From NCBI GenBank assembly GCA_964632165.1, contig CAZWCZ010000002.1, positions 47,186 to 111,185 on the forward strand: 64,000 nt of DNA. The letters run 5' to 3'. The position numbers were made by a program, and so were the translations under genes. Source of the stretch: SIG299 sp964632165 (lineage in GTDB: Bacteria; Bacillota; Clostridia; Lachnospirales; Lachnospiraceae). Positions 35,727 to 44,964 of this stretch are shown one piece after another (position 1 is the stretch's first letter; every line of letters begins with the position of its first letter). The notes beneath the pieces are model-generated. The model saw only the letters and a program-made list of their open reading frames with translations, was not told the origin of the DNA and made no database searches.

Positions 35727-37206
35727 CTTCCCCCGCCCCCTTTCTTCTCTTTCTGACATGCTTACAGATCAGTCCGGCCAGCAGACAAACTGCTGCCACC
35801 GTCAGAAACCAATCTGCATTTTCCATTAAAATTTCATTTCGATACCTCTTATATGCAACAGAATAATACCCCCGGTTCATTCCCAGTTTTAAATAATACA
35901 ATGCTTTTTCATAATCTCCGGCAGACAGATATGCCTTTCCGATCCCGGTATTGGCAAGCTCATTATTTTCATCCAGTTCGAGGACCCGTTCCCAAAGTCC
36001 TACCGCTTCCGTCTCATCTCCGGAATATCGAAGCGCAACTGCCTGATTGATCAACTGTCCGTATTCTGTTACCTTAAAGCTCAGGATACTGGCACGCGCC
36101 GAATCCAGCACCAGGATCTTTCCTTCCTTTTCTTCTATGGCAACCGGCATCTGGAATGTCCCTTCCTGTGTGCCTAATCCTCCAAAAATGTAAAGCAGAT
36201 TCCCTTCCTGGTCATAGGTAAAAATCCGTCCTCTTTTTCTGTCCAGACAGGAATATATTCCGCTGTTCCGATATACAACATCCGTAAACTGAGACGGTCC
36301 GGCATAATCCGTGTCCCCGGTGATCTGTAAATCGCCGCCTACATTTTCGTTCACGCCCTTTTTTATGACATCCTCTCCTTTAGGGTTCATCCTGCGGACT
36401 CCCTGAAGTCCGGTACTGTCAATGTTCGTCGCGTATACAAAACCTTCCGGATCGATATCGATCCCGGTAAATTCCGTTGGAATATACAATTTCTGTTTAG
36501 AACGCTCCTCCTTTGTTGCTACTCTTTTCCAGAATTTTTCCCAGAGTGTGATCTTTACGCTTATGGTTCCAAAAAAGCAGCTGAAATTTCCGTCATTTTC
36601 GAACACCATGATACCTTCAAACATATTCTGCGCAATAACATAGACACGGTCAGCATAATCCACGGTAACTTTTAGCGGAATAAAAACAAAATTCTCTTCC
36701 AGACTTTCTGACTGCGGATCACTTATAATCTGAACCGCCTCGTCTGTCTCATTCAGTACAACAATCCTGTGGTTTCTGGAATCTGCCACATAAAGATATC
36801 CTCTTTGCGAAACGCAGACCCCATATGGCTGATTGAAGCTGTCCTCCGTTCCACCATTGATAAATGTTGTGATGATCCGTTCCACTTCCGTCATCTCTGA
36901 ATTTAACACGACGATCCGGTTGTTATTCGTATCTGCCACATAAACCCTGCCGCTGTCATCAATGCAGAAATCCTGAGGATTAGAAAACACCCCTATGCTT
37001 TCTCCCTGATACGTTACCCTGTTTCCCGTTACTGTTTTTTCCGGTACATAAGCTGCCGGGGTATAATGAATGTATTGACGATAATCATAATTATAGGTAT
37101 CATACGGCAGACCGTCTGCCCTTGCTGTAATCCCTTCCCGACCGGTCAGCAAAACAACCAATACAAGACACAAAGAAAACCAGCGGACTATTTTCATTTT
37201 TTTCAT
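35719..37206 (-). CDS. Exported NHL-repeat propeller with TPR and C-terminal membrane anchor
   Basis: This 495-residue protein has a signal peptide (residues 1-30). Beta-propeller repeats follow, of which two are very clear: CIDDSGRVYVADTNNNRIVV and CVSQRGYLYVADSRNHRIVV (about 80-170); further blades run to about 385. Then come a TPR-like pair of helices (ELANTGIGKAYLSAGDYEKA, about 420-440), one membrane helix (about 468-485) and a basic tail. The propeller must face outside, anchored at the C-terminus. NHL propellers usually bind protein or polymer. It follows a permease gene by 13 bases and is translationally coupled to the YIP1 gene. Confidence 0.85.
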   Translation of the reverse strand: MKKMKIVRWFSLCLVLVVLLTGREGITARADGLPYDTYNYDYRQYIHYTPAAYVPEKTVTGNRVTYQGESIGVFSNPQDFCIDDSGRVYVADTNNNRIVVLNSEMTEVERIITTFINGGTEDSFNQPYGVCVSQRGYLYVADSRNHRIVVLNETDEAVQIISDPQSESLEENFVFIPLKVTVDYADRVYVIAQNMFEGIMVFENDGNFSCFFGTISVKITLWEKFWKRVATKEERSKQKLYIPTEFTGIDIDPEGFVYATNIDSTGLQGVRRMNPKGEDVIKKGVNENVGGDLQITGDTDYAGPSQFTDVVYRNSGIYSCLDRKRGRIFTYDQEGNLLYIFGGLGTQEGTFQMPVAIEEKEGKILVLDSARASILSFKVTEYGQLINQAVALRYSGDETEAVGLWERVLELDENNELANTGIGKAYLSAGDYEKALYYLKLGMNRGYYSVAYKRYRNEILMENADWFLTVAAVCLLAGLICKHVRKRRKGAGEDA

Positions 37207-37219
37207 CGAACCCCTCCTG

Positions 37220-38098
37220 TTATTCTTTCATACCTGACGTAGTCATTGTCTCCAGAATATTGCTTTGACAGATCAGGAAAAAGGTGATCGGAACCGCTGC
37301 AATAATAAATGTAACCGCCGCTGCCGCTCCTGCCCTGGCAGTTCCGCCACCGGAAATCTGGTACAATGCATTCTGCATTGGTTTCAGCTGTTCATCCCTC
37401 AGAAAAGTTCCGCCGGTCTTTCCCCACATCGCCTGAAACTGGAAAATTGCCAATGTCAGCCATGCCGGTTTTACATTCGGCATTACCATTCTCCAAAAGA
37501 CCTGAACCTCTCCGGCTCCATCCAGTCGTGCCGATTCAAGCATGGAATCCGGGATCTGTTCCATAAACTGTTTCATCAGATAAAGTCCCATGCTGTAACA
37601 GCAGGCAGGAAGGATCAATGCCCAATATGTATTATTGATCCCTAACCAGGAAATGATCATATACTGCGGTGTCTGTGTTACTACCCAGGAAAACATCATC
37701 GACAGCACCACCGTGCGGAATAATATCCGCTTCCCCGGAAAATTATGCTTTGCCAGCGGATATGCTGCCAAAGAAGCCAGAACAACATGCCCTACCATTC
37801 CGCCTCCGGTAATGATGATCGTATTTAATATGTATCTGGAAAACGGCACCCAGGAATCGTCCATCAATACAAACAGATCTGAAAAATTCTCCAATGTCGG
37901 GTTTTTAACAAACAGCTTCGGAGGATACTGAAACAGTTCATCCAAAGGTTTCAGGCAGTTATTGATGATCATTACAAGCGGAATCGCCATTGCCACTCCA
38001 CATATGCCCATCAGTACAAACAATAATGTGTTTCCGGCAAAAGAACGGTTCAGCCGCTTCTCTCTGCGCTTAAAATGAACTATCTTTTTCTTTTTCAT
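37220..38098 (-). CDS. Sugar ABC importer permease, MalG/UgpE type
   Basis: This 292-residue permease starts with a Lys/Arg-rich tail (MKKKKIVHFKRREKRLNRSF) and has six helices. The EAA loop SMLESARLDGAGEVQVFWR lies near residue 185. It pairs with the 38101-39045 permease, from which it is separated by 2 bases, and with the 994-residue binding protein. The YtcP/LplC-specific C-terminus is absent. Confidence 0.92.
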   Translation of the reverse strand: MKKKKIVHFKRREKRLNRSFAGNTLLFVLMGICGVAMAIPLVMIINNCLKPLDELFQYPPKLFVKNPTLENFSDLFVLMDDSWVPFSRYILNTIIITGGGMVGHVVLASLAAYPLAKHNFPGKRILFRTVVLSMMFSWVVTQTPQYMIISWLGINNTYWALILPACCYSMGLYLMKQFMEQIPDSMLESARLDGAGEVQVFWRMVMPNVKPAWLTLAIFQFQAMWGKTGGTFLRDEQLKPMQNALYQISGGGTARAGAAAAVTFIIAAVPITFFLICQSNILETMTTSGMKE

Positions 38099-38100
38099 TG

Positions 38101-39045
38101 TTACTCACCTACCCTCCCCAACATTTTTTGTACAAGGAGGTTAGATCCTACCATCAGCAAAAACAGTACCGTGGCAATTGCGGAAGCATATCCCATTTCC
38201 ATTCGTACCGTCCCGTAATCCATCAGATGCGTTACTACCGTTGCACCTGCATAGTTAACGGAAGGATTTCCTGCCAGTTGCAATGATACATCCGCGATCG
38301 AGAATGCCGATGTGATCTGCATAACGGCACCGAACAAAAGCTGCGGCTTCATTGCAGGAAGCGTTACATACCAAAGCTCCTGCCAGCGATTTTTGACACC
38401 ATCCAATGCTGCCGCCTCATACATATTCCGATCGATCGTCTGCAGTCCTGCAATAAATGTCAAAAATCCCGTACCAAGAGATAACCAGAGCTGAACAATG
38501 ATCAATATCGGCAAGACATACTCCTCCGTCGTCATCCACTGCTTTGCCTCATCCATAATTCCAAGCTTCAGCAAAAGTCCGTTCAAATATCCGTACCGAT
38601 CTCCGGTCAGGATCAGATTCCAGACAACATACGCATTTCCGCAAATGGATGGTGCATAAAAAACAAGTGTCAGAAAAGCACGTACTTTCCCTTTAAATTC
38701 ATTGATGATCCAGGCAAACAAGAGACACAGAATATAGCTGACCGGTCCGGTAACCACTGCCAGGATCAACGTGTTTTTCAAAGACTTCATAAATATGTTG
38801 TCTTCCAAAAACAATTTCGTATAATTTTTCCATCCTACAAATTTCGGCACTTCAAGCATATTGTAATAAGTAAAGCTGAATCCGAATGCCATCAGCACCG
38901 GCAATACCGTAAACAAAAAAAACAGGATAAAATACGGCGCAAGCATAAAATAAGAAACTTTTGATTTTCGGATGCGATATTTAAGGGAATTATGGTCTCG
39001 TGCAATCTCTAATGCAGTTGCATCCATGTTCTTTCCGTTCTTCAT
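38101..39045 (-). CDS. Sugar ABC importer permease, MalF/UgpA type
   Basis: ATG 39045 (MKNGKNMDATALEIA) is preceded by AGGAGG at seven bases, and lies just after the binding-protein stop at 39056; the longer frame to 39117 would overlap that gene without a ribosome site. The 314-residue protein has a 35-residue cytoplasmic N-terminus and six helices. The EAA loop NMYEAAALDGVKNRWQELW lies near residue 220. Confidence 0.92.
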   Translation of the reverse strand: MKNGKNMDATALEIARDHNSLKYRIRKSKVSYFMLAPYFILFFLFTVLPVLMAFGFSFTYYNMLEVPKFVGWKNYTKLFLEDNIFMKSLKNTLILAVVTGPVSYILCLLFAWIINEFKGKVRAFLTLVFYAPSICGNAYVVWNLILTGDRYGYLNGLLLKLGIMDEAKQWMTTEEYVLPILIIVQLWLSLGTGFLTFIAGLQTIDRNMYEAAALDGVKNRWQELWYVTLPAMKPQLLFGAVMQITSAFSIADVSLQLAGNPSVNYAGATVVTHLMDYGTVRMEMGYASAIATVLFLLMVGSNLLVQKMLGRVGE

Positions 39046-39055
39046 CGTGTTCCTC

Positions 39056-42040
39056 CTACCTGTCCAATTCCAATTCTTCTCGTTTATAGGCAATTTCTGC
39101 ATTGATGTAAATGACATTATCCATCAGTTCTTCTCTTGCAGAGGCCGTGTGTTTATTGTTGATCACGGAATAAAATGCATTTTTTACATTTCGCCACGTA
39201 TAATATCCGCCCGGAACCTGAGGAATACCTTTGACCCACTGCATTGCATTTTTTAACGCTCTGAAATCCGCAGACGGCCATGCCATATTGGCAAATGCTT
39301 CGTAGTTTGCCGTCGGCACACGTGCTGCAGCTCCCATTAAAGATTCCATTTCTCTTCCGTAAAGCGTCTGTGTTTCCGTAGAAGTCCACCACTTTAAAAA
39401 TTCCCACGCTTCCTGCGGATACTCTGTATTTTTCATGATGATACTTGCCAGCCCGGTGCATGCTACCGAATGATCCACCGTTCCGTCTTCCTTTTTTGTT
39501 CCGGGGATCTGCGTGAAACTCCAAAGTCCCGCAATATCCGGTGCGGATACCGCAAAATTATTGTATGTGGTGTAATCCGTAATAATAATCGGGCATTCTC
39601 CCGTTCTGAACCTTTCCGCCACGCTCGTTGCACGGTCCAGCTTATAATCGGTATAATAATTGCAAAATATCTTAAATACATCTACCGCAATATCACTGTC
39701 CAAAGCCGATGCCGTTCCGTCTTCGTTGTAATAGCTTCCGCCGTTCTGATACAAAAGTGATGCAAACAACTGCTCGTCCGGAAGCATCCCAAATTCCATC
39801 TGGTTTTTTGCCAGAACCGTCATCGCCGTTTTTACATCGTCCCATGTTTCGGGAACTTCCAGCCCTATCTCAGCCAGGATATCTTTGCGATAAAACATTA
39901 CCGGAAACGTGATGGTCTCCGGCAGTGCGTACACTGCTCCGTCATAGGAAAACTGCACCACTGTCTCTTCCGGAAACCGTTCCAGTATCTCCGAAAGGTC
40001 CGAAAACTGTGTCAGATCGTACACCGCATTTCGGATTCCGTAATTAACCGGTGTATCATTACCGGTATACAGGACAGAGCCGGCTGATCCTGTTGTATTC
40101 GGAACCTGGATCGCCACATCCGGTCCTTCTCCAACCAGGGTTGCCGTCAAAAGCGTCGACATATCCACAAGCTGAACATTTACGCTGATTCCCGTCTCAT
40201 TGGTAAATTTTTCATCGATCAGTGCCTTAATCACATTTGCCTGATCACGTCCGGAACCGATCCAAAGTGTCAGAACCGCCGTATCTTCTTTTTCTGAGAC
40301 ACTTCCGATCTGATTGTAGTCAATGACAAAGGAATAGTACAACCGCTTAATCTCATGCCAAAGTTTCTTAAAAAATCCTGCCTCCTTGAATGCCGTCTCC
40401 GTATCCGGTGAAGAAATGCAGATACTGTCCAAAGCAAGCGGCTGACTGATCGCAGAGGTGATCCAGTTTCCAAGGGCACGTACATTCGTTTTATAAGAAC
40501 TCAGTACGCGTACAAAATAATCGCCATCCTTTATCAGATCATTTAGCTGATCCCTCATTGTCAAAAGCACCGTCATATTCTGATTGTTTTTTCCAACCAA
40601 TTCCCCGAGCTTTTCCATTGCAAGTTCTAACACATCTCTTGCTGCAACCAGATCATCGTGCAATTCCGGAAGACTTGCCTCTATCTGATAATCCCGATAA
40701 GTATCCGGCGAAACCCCCGTGATCCGGATGACCCTGCGGTAAATATCATTTAACTCCTGAACAGCTTCCTCTACTAGCCCGATGATCTCCGCAAAATCTC
40801 CAAGAACCACTTCCATCCGGATGGTATGCATTCCTTTTTCAAGATAAATCTGATACGGTGTTCCATCCTCATCACATAACGTATCAGATTTCCAATCCTG
40901 TCCATAAGAAAACCCATACGCAGCAAATTCCTCAAACGGAACTTTCCCATCCAATGTGATTCTTCTCGATACGCTGACACCACGGCTGTAGTTCTGCTTA
41001 TCATGTAACGTTATCGTATAATATCCGCTTTCTTCTACAGAAAAATCCCACTCTATCCACTGACCTACCAGTCTCCAGGAATTTCCTCCGATCGTATTGT
41101 TCAACAACTGTTTTGCACTCGCCGGATATACCGAAGCGGATGCCTGATCCTGCTGCGGGTAAAGCATCTGTGACGATGTTTTGGCTGCATATTCCGCTTC
41201 GATCCGGATGCTCTTTCCCGTACTTTCTTTGTATCCCAATGCATCCCATTCTGCCTTTACCTGTACATACGGAGCAAGTTCTTCTGCCGTTTCAAATGTA
41301 ATCTTGTGAATCAGCATCGGTTCTTTCACAGAAACAATACTGATCGTATGTATTCCTTTTTCCAGCCAGATCAAAAGAGGCGTTTCAATATATCCGTTCT
41401 TATCATACACACATCGGGTCTGCCACTCCGGTATTTCCTCACTTTTAGGTTTTACATCATTCCCCTGATTATCTTTTTCCCAGACTTTTTCCGTCACACC
41501 GTTTTCGTTTACTTTTGTTTCTTCTGTAACGCTGTGCCAGATTCTTGGAAACGTGACAATAGACAGCTCCTTATATGGAAGATCCCCATCCAGGAAAATA
41601 CTCCTCTCTATATCAGAATTCTTTCCTTCTACGGGATAATAGGTCAAAGACATCTGATACCATCCACTTTCTTCCACCGTGATCTCAAATTCAATCAAAG
41701 AATTTTCTGCGGTTAGGATACTGTCCCCTTTTTTCCCTTCATAATCGCTATAGATCGTCATCGTTGCGGCTTGCGCATCTTCTTCATAGCGAACACAGTC
41801 TTTTGCTCCTACCGTGATTGTTTTATCCGAATATTCGGTGTCCGGATACTGCTCCAGGTAATCTTTATAGTCCGGAATCGAATCATCAATATTATACGTT
41901 CCGATCTTATGTTCAAATTCATCCATTCCTATGTCTGTTTTCGCCAGTGCAGCGAAATTTCCCGTCGGATACAGCAGACAGACTACAGTGATCACAAAAG
42001 CAAAGGCCAGCCCCTTTTTCCATCTGCATCTTTTCTCCAT
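39056..42040 (-). CDS. Giant sugar-binding protein: two carbohydrate-binding-like domains fused to a solute-binding domain
   Basis: This 994-residue exported protein has a signal peptide (about 1-34, no clear lipobox). Two beta-sandwich domains resemble CBM35 modules (about 80-255 with ESGWYQMSLTYYPVEGKNSD, and about 280-420 with IRIEAEYAAKTSSQM and ESGYYTITLHDK). A mainly helical linker (about 425-590) precedes a family-1 ABC solute-binding fold (about 605-965, with PDVAIQVPNTTGSA and WEFLKWWTSTETQ). Usual binding proteins are 400-550 residues, so this is about twice the normal size. The fused modules may hold the polysaccharide near the importer made by the next two genes. It follows the GH26 gene after 20 bases. 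Confidence 0.87.
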   Translation of the reverse strand: MEKRCRWKKGLAFAFVITVVCLLYPTGNFAALAKTDIGMDEFEHKIGTYNIDDSIPDYKDYLEQYPDTEYSDKTITVGAKDCVRYEEDAQAATMTIYSDYEGKKGDSILTAENSLIEFEITVEESGWYQMSLTYYPVEGKNSDIERSIFLDGDLPYKELSIVTFPRIWHSVTEETKVNENGVTEKVWEKDNQGNDVKPKSEEIPEWQTRCVYDKNGYIETPLLIWLEKGIHTISIVSVKEPMLIHKITFETAEELAPYVQVKAEWDALGYKESTGKSIRIEAEYAAKTSSQMLYPQQDQASASVYPASAKQLLNNTIGGNSWRLVGQWIEWDFSVEESGYYTITLHDKQNYSRGVSVSRRITLDGKVPFEEFAAYGFSYGQDWKSDTLCDEDGTPYQIYLEKGMHTIRMEVVLGDFAEIIGLVEEAVQELNDIYRRVIRITGVSPDTYRDYQIEASLPELHDDLVAARDVLELAMEKLGELVGKNNQNMTVLLTMRDQLNDLIKDGDYFVRVLSSYKTNVRALGNWITSAISQPLALDSICISSPDTETAFKEAGFFKKLWHEIKRLYYSFVIDYNQIGSVSEKEDTAVLTLWIGSGRDQANVIKALIDEKFTNETGISVNVQLVDMSTLLTATLVGEGPDVAIQVPNTTGSAGSVLYTGNDTPVNYGIRNAVYDLTQFSDLSEILERFPEETVVQFSYDGAVYALPETITFPVMFYRKDILAEIGLEVPETWDDVKTAMTVLAKNQMEFGMLPDEQLFASLLYQNGGSYYNEDGTASALDSDIAVDVFKIFCNYYTDYKLDRATSVAERFRTGECPIIITDYTTYNNFAVSAPDIAGLWSFTQIPGTKKEDGTVDHSVACTGLASIIMKNTEYPQEAWEFLKWWTSTETQTLYGREMESLMGAAARVPTANYEAFANMAWPSADFRALKNAMQWVKGIPQVPGGYYTWRNVKNAFYSVINNKHTASAREELMDNVIYINAEIAYKREELELDR

Positions 42041-42060
42041 GCCAATCCCCCCCTCTTTTC

Positions 42061-43569
42061 TTATTTAAAAAACGACTTACTGATAGGATATGTTTTCAAA
42101 TCCGGCAATTCATCCAACGTAAGTACAAATTCATGCTCGTATGCCTTTTTCATCATGGCAATCTCGGTATACTGTTCACTGATCGCCGCAATGCTCCCGG
42201 TCTTTCTTACAAACTCACCCGACCAGACTGCCCACATTCCCCACATCGCACCATCTCGCTTTGCAAGATCCGGGTCAAAAATGCAGCCACATTCCGTCAG
42301 ATAAACAAGCTTGCGTTCTCCGGAAAAAGATGCCGCTTCCAAATATCGTGATATCTGTGAGGTGTAGACTCTCTCTCCTTGATAAATATCTTCGCCGATG
42401 ATATCTACATACTCATCTCCCGGATACCATTCTGCATCCTGTCCGTTCCATACCCAGATCAGATTATTCAGCTGATGCTCCTCTGTCAGTTTTTCATACA
42501 ACAGAATATACAATTCTTTGTAAGCCTCCGCTCCGGAAGCTCCCCACCAGAACCAACCGCCGCTTGCCTCATGCAAAGGCCGGAACAGCACCGGAACTCC
42601 GGCATCCTGAAGACGCTTTAATTGCTCCGCAATCGCATCGATATCCGCCATCAGATCTTCATACCCGGCCTCATCTTCTCCGTCCATGATATTTTTCAGG
42701 TTCATGCCGGTATGCTTTGTATAAAAACTCTTGTACCAGGTTCCCGTCACATAGCGATCCGGCGTATTCCAGTGCCAGTGGATTTCCACGATCCCTCCAT
42801 TCTCCCAGTGAAGCTGTGCAGCTTCCACTTGGTTCCCTCTGGAACCATGTGACACATTCGTAGGCGTATAATCTCCAAAATCCACTCCGAGTACTGCAGG
42901 AACTTTTCCGGTTACTTTCTTTATCGCAATGAATTCCAATCCTCCTTCTCCATCATTGCAAACCTGCCCTGATAAAAAGTACTCTCCGTAAATATCACAC
43001 AGGTAACTCATCAGACGTTTTGCTTCTTCTCCTGCGTTCGGATTAGAAAGTTTTGCTTCTATATCATAAAAAGATTCCGAAAGCGGCTCCGAAGTTCTCA
43101 GTTCCATATAATCCATATTGATCCACCCCCAGGATACTTTCACTGAAACTGAATGTTCACCTTTTTCCATCCATATCCGTCTTACGGTATCTTCACAATA
43201 CTCCTTAACATCTGTATTGATCTCTCCGACATAAGAACCATCAACTTCTATAAAATTTGTTTTTTTTCCTCCGGTCGAAGCAATCCAAAACGCCAGGTCA
43301 TAAAATCCATCCTCTTCTACCAAAACAGAAAAGACACAGGTGTCCTCCTCTTCCTTAAAACCGGTAACATATTTTCCCCCGCTGCAGCCGTCGTTTTTTT
43401 CTGTCATTACGTTCCCTGTAAGTATGGCATCTTCCGCTTCATATTTTCCTACCACCACCGGCACAAACCGAGTGAGAGAATTCGGTTTTTCTGCTTCTTC
43501 ACTGTTACCGCACCCTGTCCATAATAAAACCGCCAAGAATCCCAGCATACAAATCCAATTTTTCTTCAC
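42061..43569 (-). CDS. Endo-beta-1,4-mannanase lipoprotein, GH26 with CBM35-like domain
   Basis: The start is GTG 43569, eight bases after GGGGGAG. The 502-residue product has a lipoprotein signal with C20 in LLWTGC. A CBM35-like module lies at about 40-160 (YEAEDAIL, SGGKYVTGF), and a GH26 barrel at about 170-490. RPLHEASGGWFWWG contains the acid/base Glu334 and VYLTECG the nucleophile Glu426, with HWHWNTP a substrate-site motif; these are diagnostic for mannanases. It should cut mannan or glucomannan at the cell surface. It is the first gene of the operon and the best guide to its substrate. Confidence 0.93.
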   Translation of the reverse strand: MKKNWICMLGFLAVLLWTGCGNSEEAEKPNSLTRFVPVVVGKYEAEDAILTGNVMTEKNDGCSGGKYVTGFKEEEDTCVFSVLVEEDGFYDLAFWIASTGGKKTNFIEVDGSYVGEINTDVKEYCEDTVRRIWMEKGEHSVSVKVSWGWINMDYMELRTSEPLSESFYDIEAKLSNPNAGEEAKRLMSYLCDIYGEYFLSGQVCNDGEGGLEFIAIKKVTGKVPAVLGVDFGDYTPTNVSHGSRGNQVEAAQLHWENGGIVEIHWHWNTPDRYVTGTWYKSFYTKHTGMNLKNIMDGEDEAGYEDLMADIDAIAEQLKRLQDAGVPVLFRPLHEASGGWFWWGASGAEAYKELYILLYEKLTEEHQLNNLIWVWNGQDAEWYPGDEYVDIIGEDIYQGERVYTSQISRYLEAASFSGERKLVYLTECGCIFDPDLAKRDGAMWGMWAVWSGEFVRKTGSIAAISEQYTEIAMMKKAYEHEFVLTLDELPDLKTYPISKSFFK

Positions 43570-43971
43570 GACCGTTTCTCCCCCCCACGCCGATTTCTGC
43601 AACTTTAATTAAGTCTCATAAACTAATTTAATTTTAACATTTTCTATGATTTAATCATCCTCTCTTATTGTTTTTTATCATCATTTCTTGATTTTCTATC
43701 CATTTTCTTCATTTTTACCAATTAAATTCAGATTTTTTGTGCACTTTTCACAATTTTTCTTTTCCGTTTCCCTTTGTATTTTTTTCTCATTACTCTTTAA
43801 AGACTAATCTTAATTAAGTATATTGATTTTTTTACCTAACTAATTTATAATAATTACAATTCTTGTGATATGTTTTATTATTTTTGCAGTGCCCATTCCA
43901 AACCAAAATCGGCAATCCACACAATACTTTTTTTATATTTCATACATTTTGCACAAAAAAGGAGGAACACT
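43570..43971. other. Divergent regulatory region between GH26 operon and AraC gene
   Basis: About 400 very AT-rich bases without a gene. The AraC gene has a strong promoter (43823-43851). For the GH26 operon I see only a candidate -10 TAAAAT (43631-43636, minus strand) with no good -35, as expected for an activator-dependent promoter. The decamer TTAATTAAGT occurs at 43605-43614 and 43810-43819 in the same orientation, possibly as AraC sites. No cre box is found. Confidence 0.6.
43823..43851 (+). promoter_or_regulatory. Promoter of the AraC-family regulator gene
   Basis: TTGATT (43823-43828) and TATAAT (43846-43851) are spaced by 17 bases, about 120 bases before ATG 43972. One copy of the TTAATTAAGT decamer lies just upstream, and CTTAATTAAG at 43809-43818 is a perfect palindrome. 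Confidence 0.75.
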
Positions 43972-44868
43972 ATGTCGTTTGTAACTCAGCTGCTTCACGC
44001 CCTTCAAGACTTTTCACCTGCATCTGCCCCTTCGCTGGTTACCTGCTTTTTACCTAAAAACGCAGATGAAGCTGCCCTATACCCTCTTTCCCTCCTTTAT
44101 CCTCTTGCCTCCGGGCATATCCATATGCCTACCGATCTTTCTCTCTCCTTTTCCCCCTTGCCTTCCTATGCCATTCTTTCCGTCACTTCCGGAAACGGAA
44201 CTTTGATTTCCGGGAAACAACGATATGCCTTATCCCATTCTACCTTTGTCCTTTTTGATCTGCAGGACGGATTCTCTCTTTCGTCCTCTGCAGACCTGGA
44301 ATATGACATTCTTTATTACAATGGCACTTCTGCCACTCAGTTTTATCAGGAACTGGCAAAAAACGGCGGGCTGTATTTGTCTTCACTTACCGGAACCGGA
44401 ATACGCAGCCTGCTTTTACCGCTGCTCTCCCCGTATTCTGACACATTGTCCGCTTTTCAATTTCACCGCTTCCTGACAAATCTCCTCTGTGAACTGATTG
44501 ACAATTCTTCTACAGATAGGAACAAGAAAACCATACCGGCTTACCTTCGGAAAATAAAAATTTTCATTGACGAAAATTACAAAAACGCGATTTCATTAGA
44601 TAGCCTTGCGCAGCATTTTTCGATTAACCGCTACCGGCTTTGCCGTGAATTCAAAGTTTTCTACTTTTATCCTCCCATCCAGTATATGCACAACGTACGC
44701 ATCAGTCAGGCGCGGACCTATTTAGAGGAAAGTTCTTTAAAAGTCCATGAGATCAGCGATCTTGTAGGCTACGAAAATACCAACCATTTTATTCACCATT
44801 TCAAGAAGATCACCGGCCTTACTCCGCAGGCTTATCGCAGCAAAAAACACCCCGCTCATTCCTCCTGA
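43972..44868 (+). CDS. AraC-family transcriptional regulator
   Basis: The start is ATG 43972 (MSFVTQLLHALQDFSP), seven bases after GGAGG. The 298-residue protein has a cupin-like sugar-sensing N-terminal half (about 50-160) and a C-terminal double helix-turn-helix (about 190-292) with SLDSLAQHFSINRYRLCREF and the AraC signature ending in HHFKKITGLTPQAYR. It is divergent to the GH26 mannan operon and is the likely activator of it. Confidence 0.92.
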   Translation: MSFVTQLLHALQDFSPASAPSLVTCFLPKNADEAALYPLSLLYPLASGHIHMPTDLSLSFSPLPSYAILSVTSGNGTLISGKQRYALSHSTFVLFDLQDGFSLSSSADLEYDILYYNGTSATQFYQELAKNGGLYLSSLTGTGIRSLLLPLLSPYSDTLSAFQFHRFLTNLLCELIDNSSTDRNKKTIPAYLRKIKIFIDENYKNAISLDSLAQHFSINRYRLCREFKVFYFYPPIQYMHNVRISQARTYLEESSLKVHEISDLVGYENTNHFIHHFKKITGLTPQAYRSKKHPAHSS

Positions 44869-44875
44869 TCTTCAA

Positions 44876-44922
44876 AAAAAAGGCAGAGCGGAAAGTGTAT
44901 TACTTTCTGTTCTGCCTTTTTT
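44876..44922. terminator. Bidirectional terminator between AraC and LacI genes
   Basis: Arms at 44876-44896 and 44902-44922 (AAAAAAGGCAGA core and complement, two mismatches) form a long stem with T-rich ends on both strands, between the convergent AraC and LacI genes. Confidence 0.88.
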
Positions 44923-44964
44923 GATTTTTTAGCATGTTGGACTATTTCATATTCTGTCTATTTT

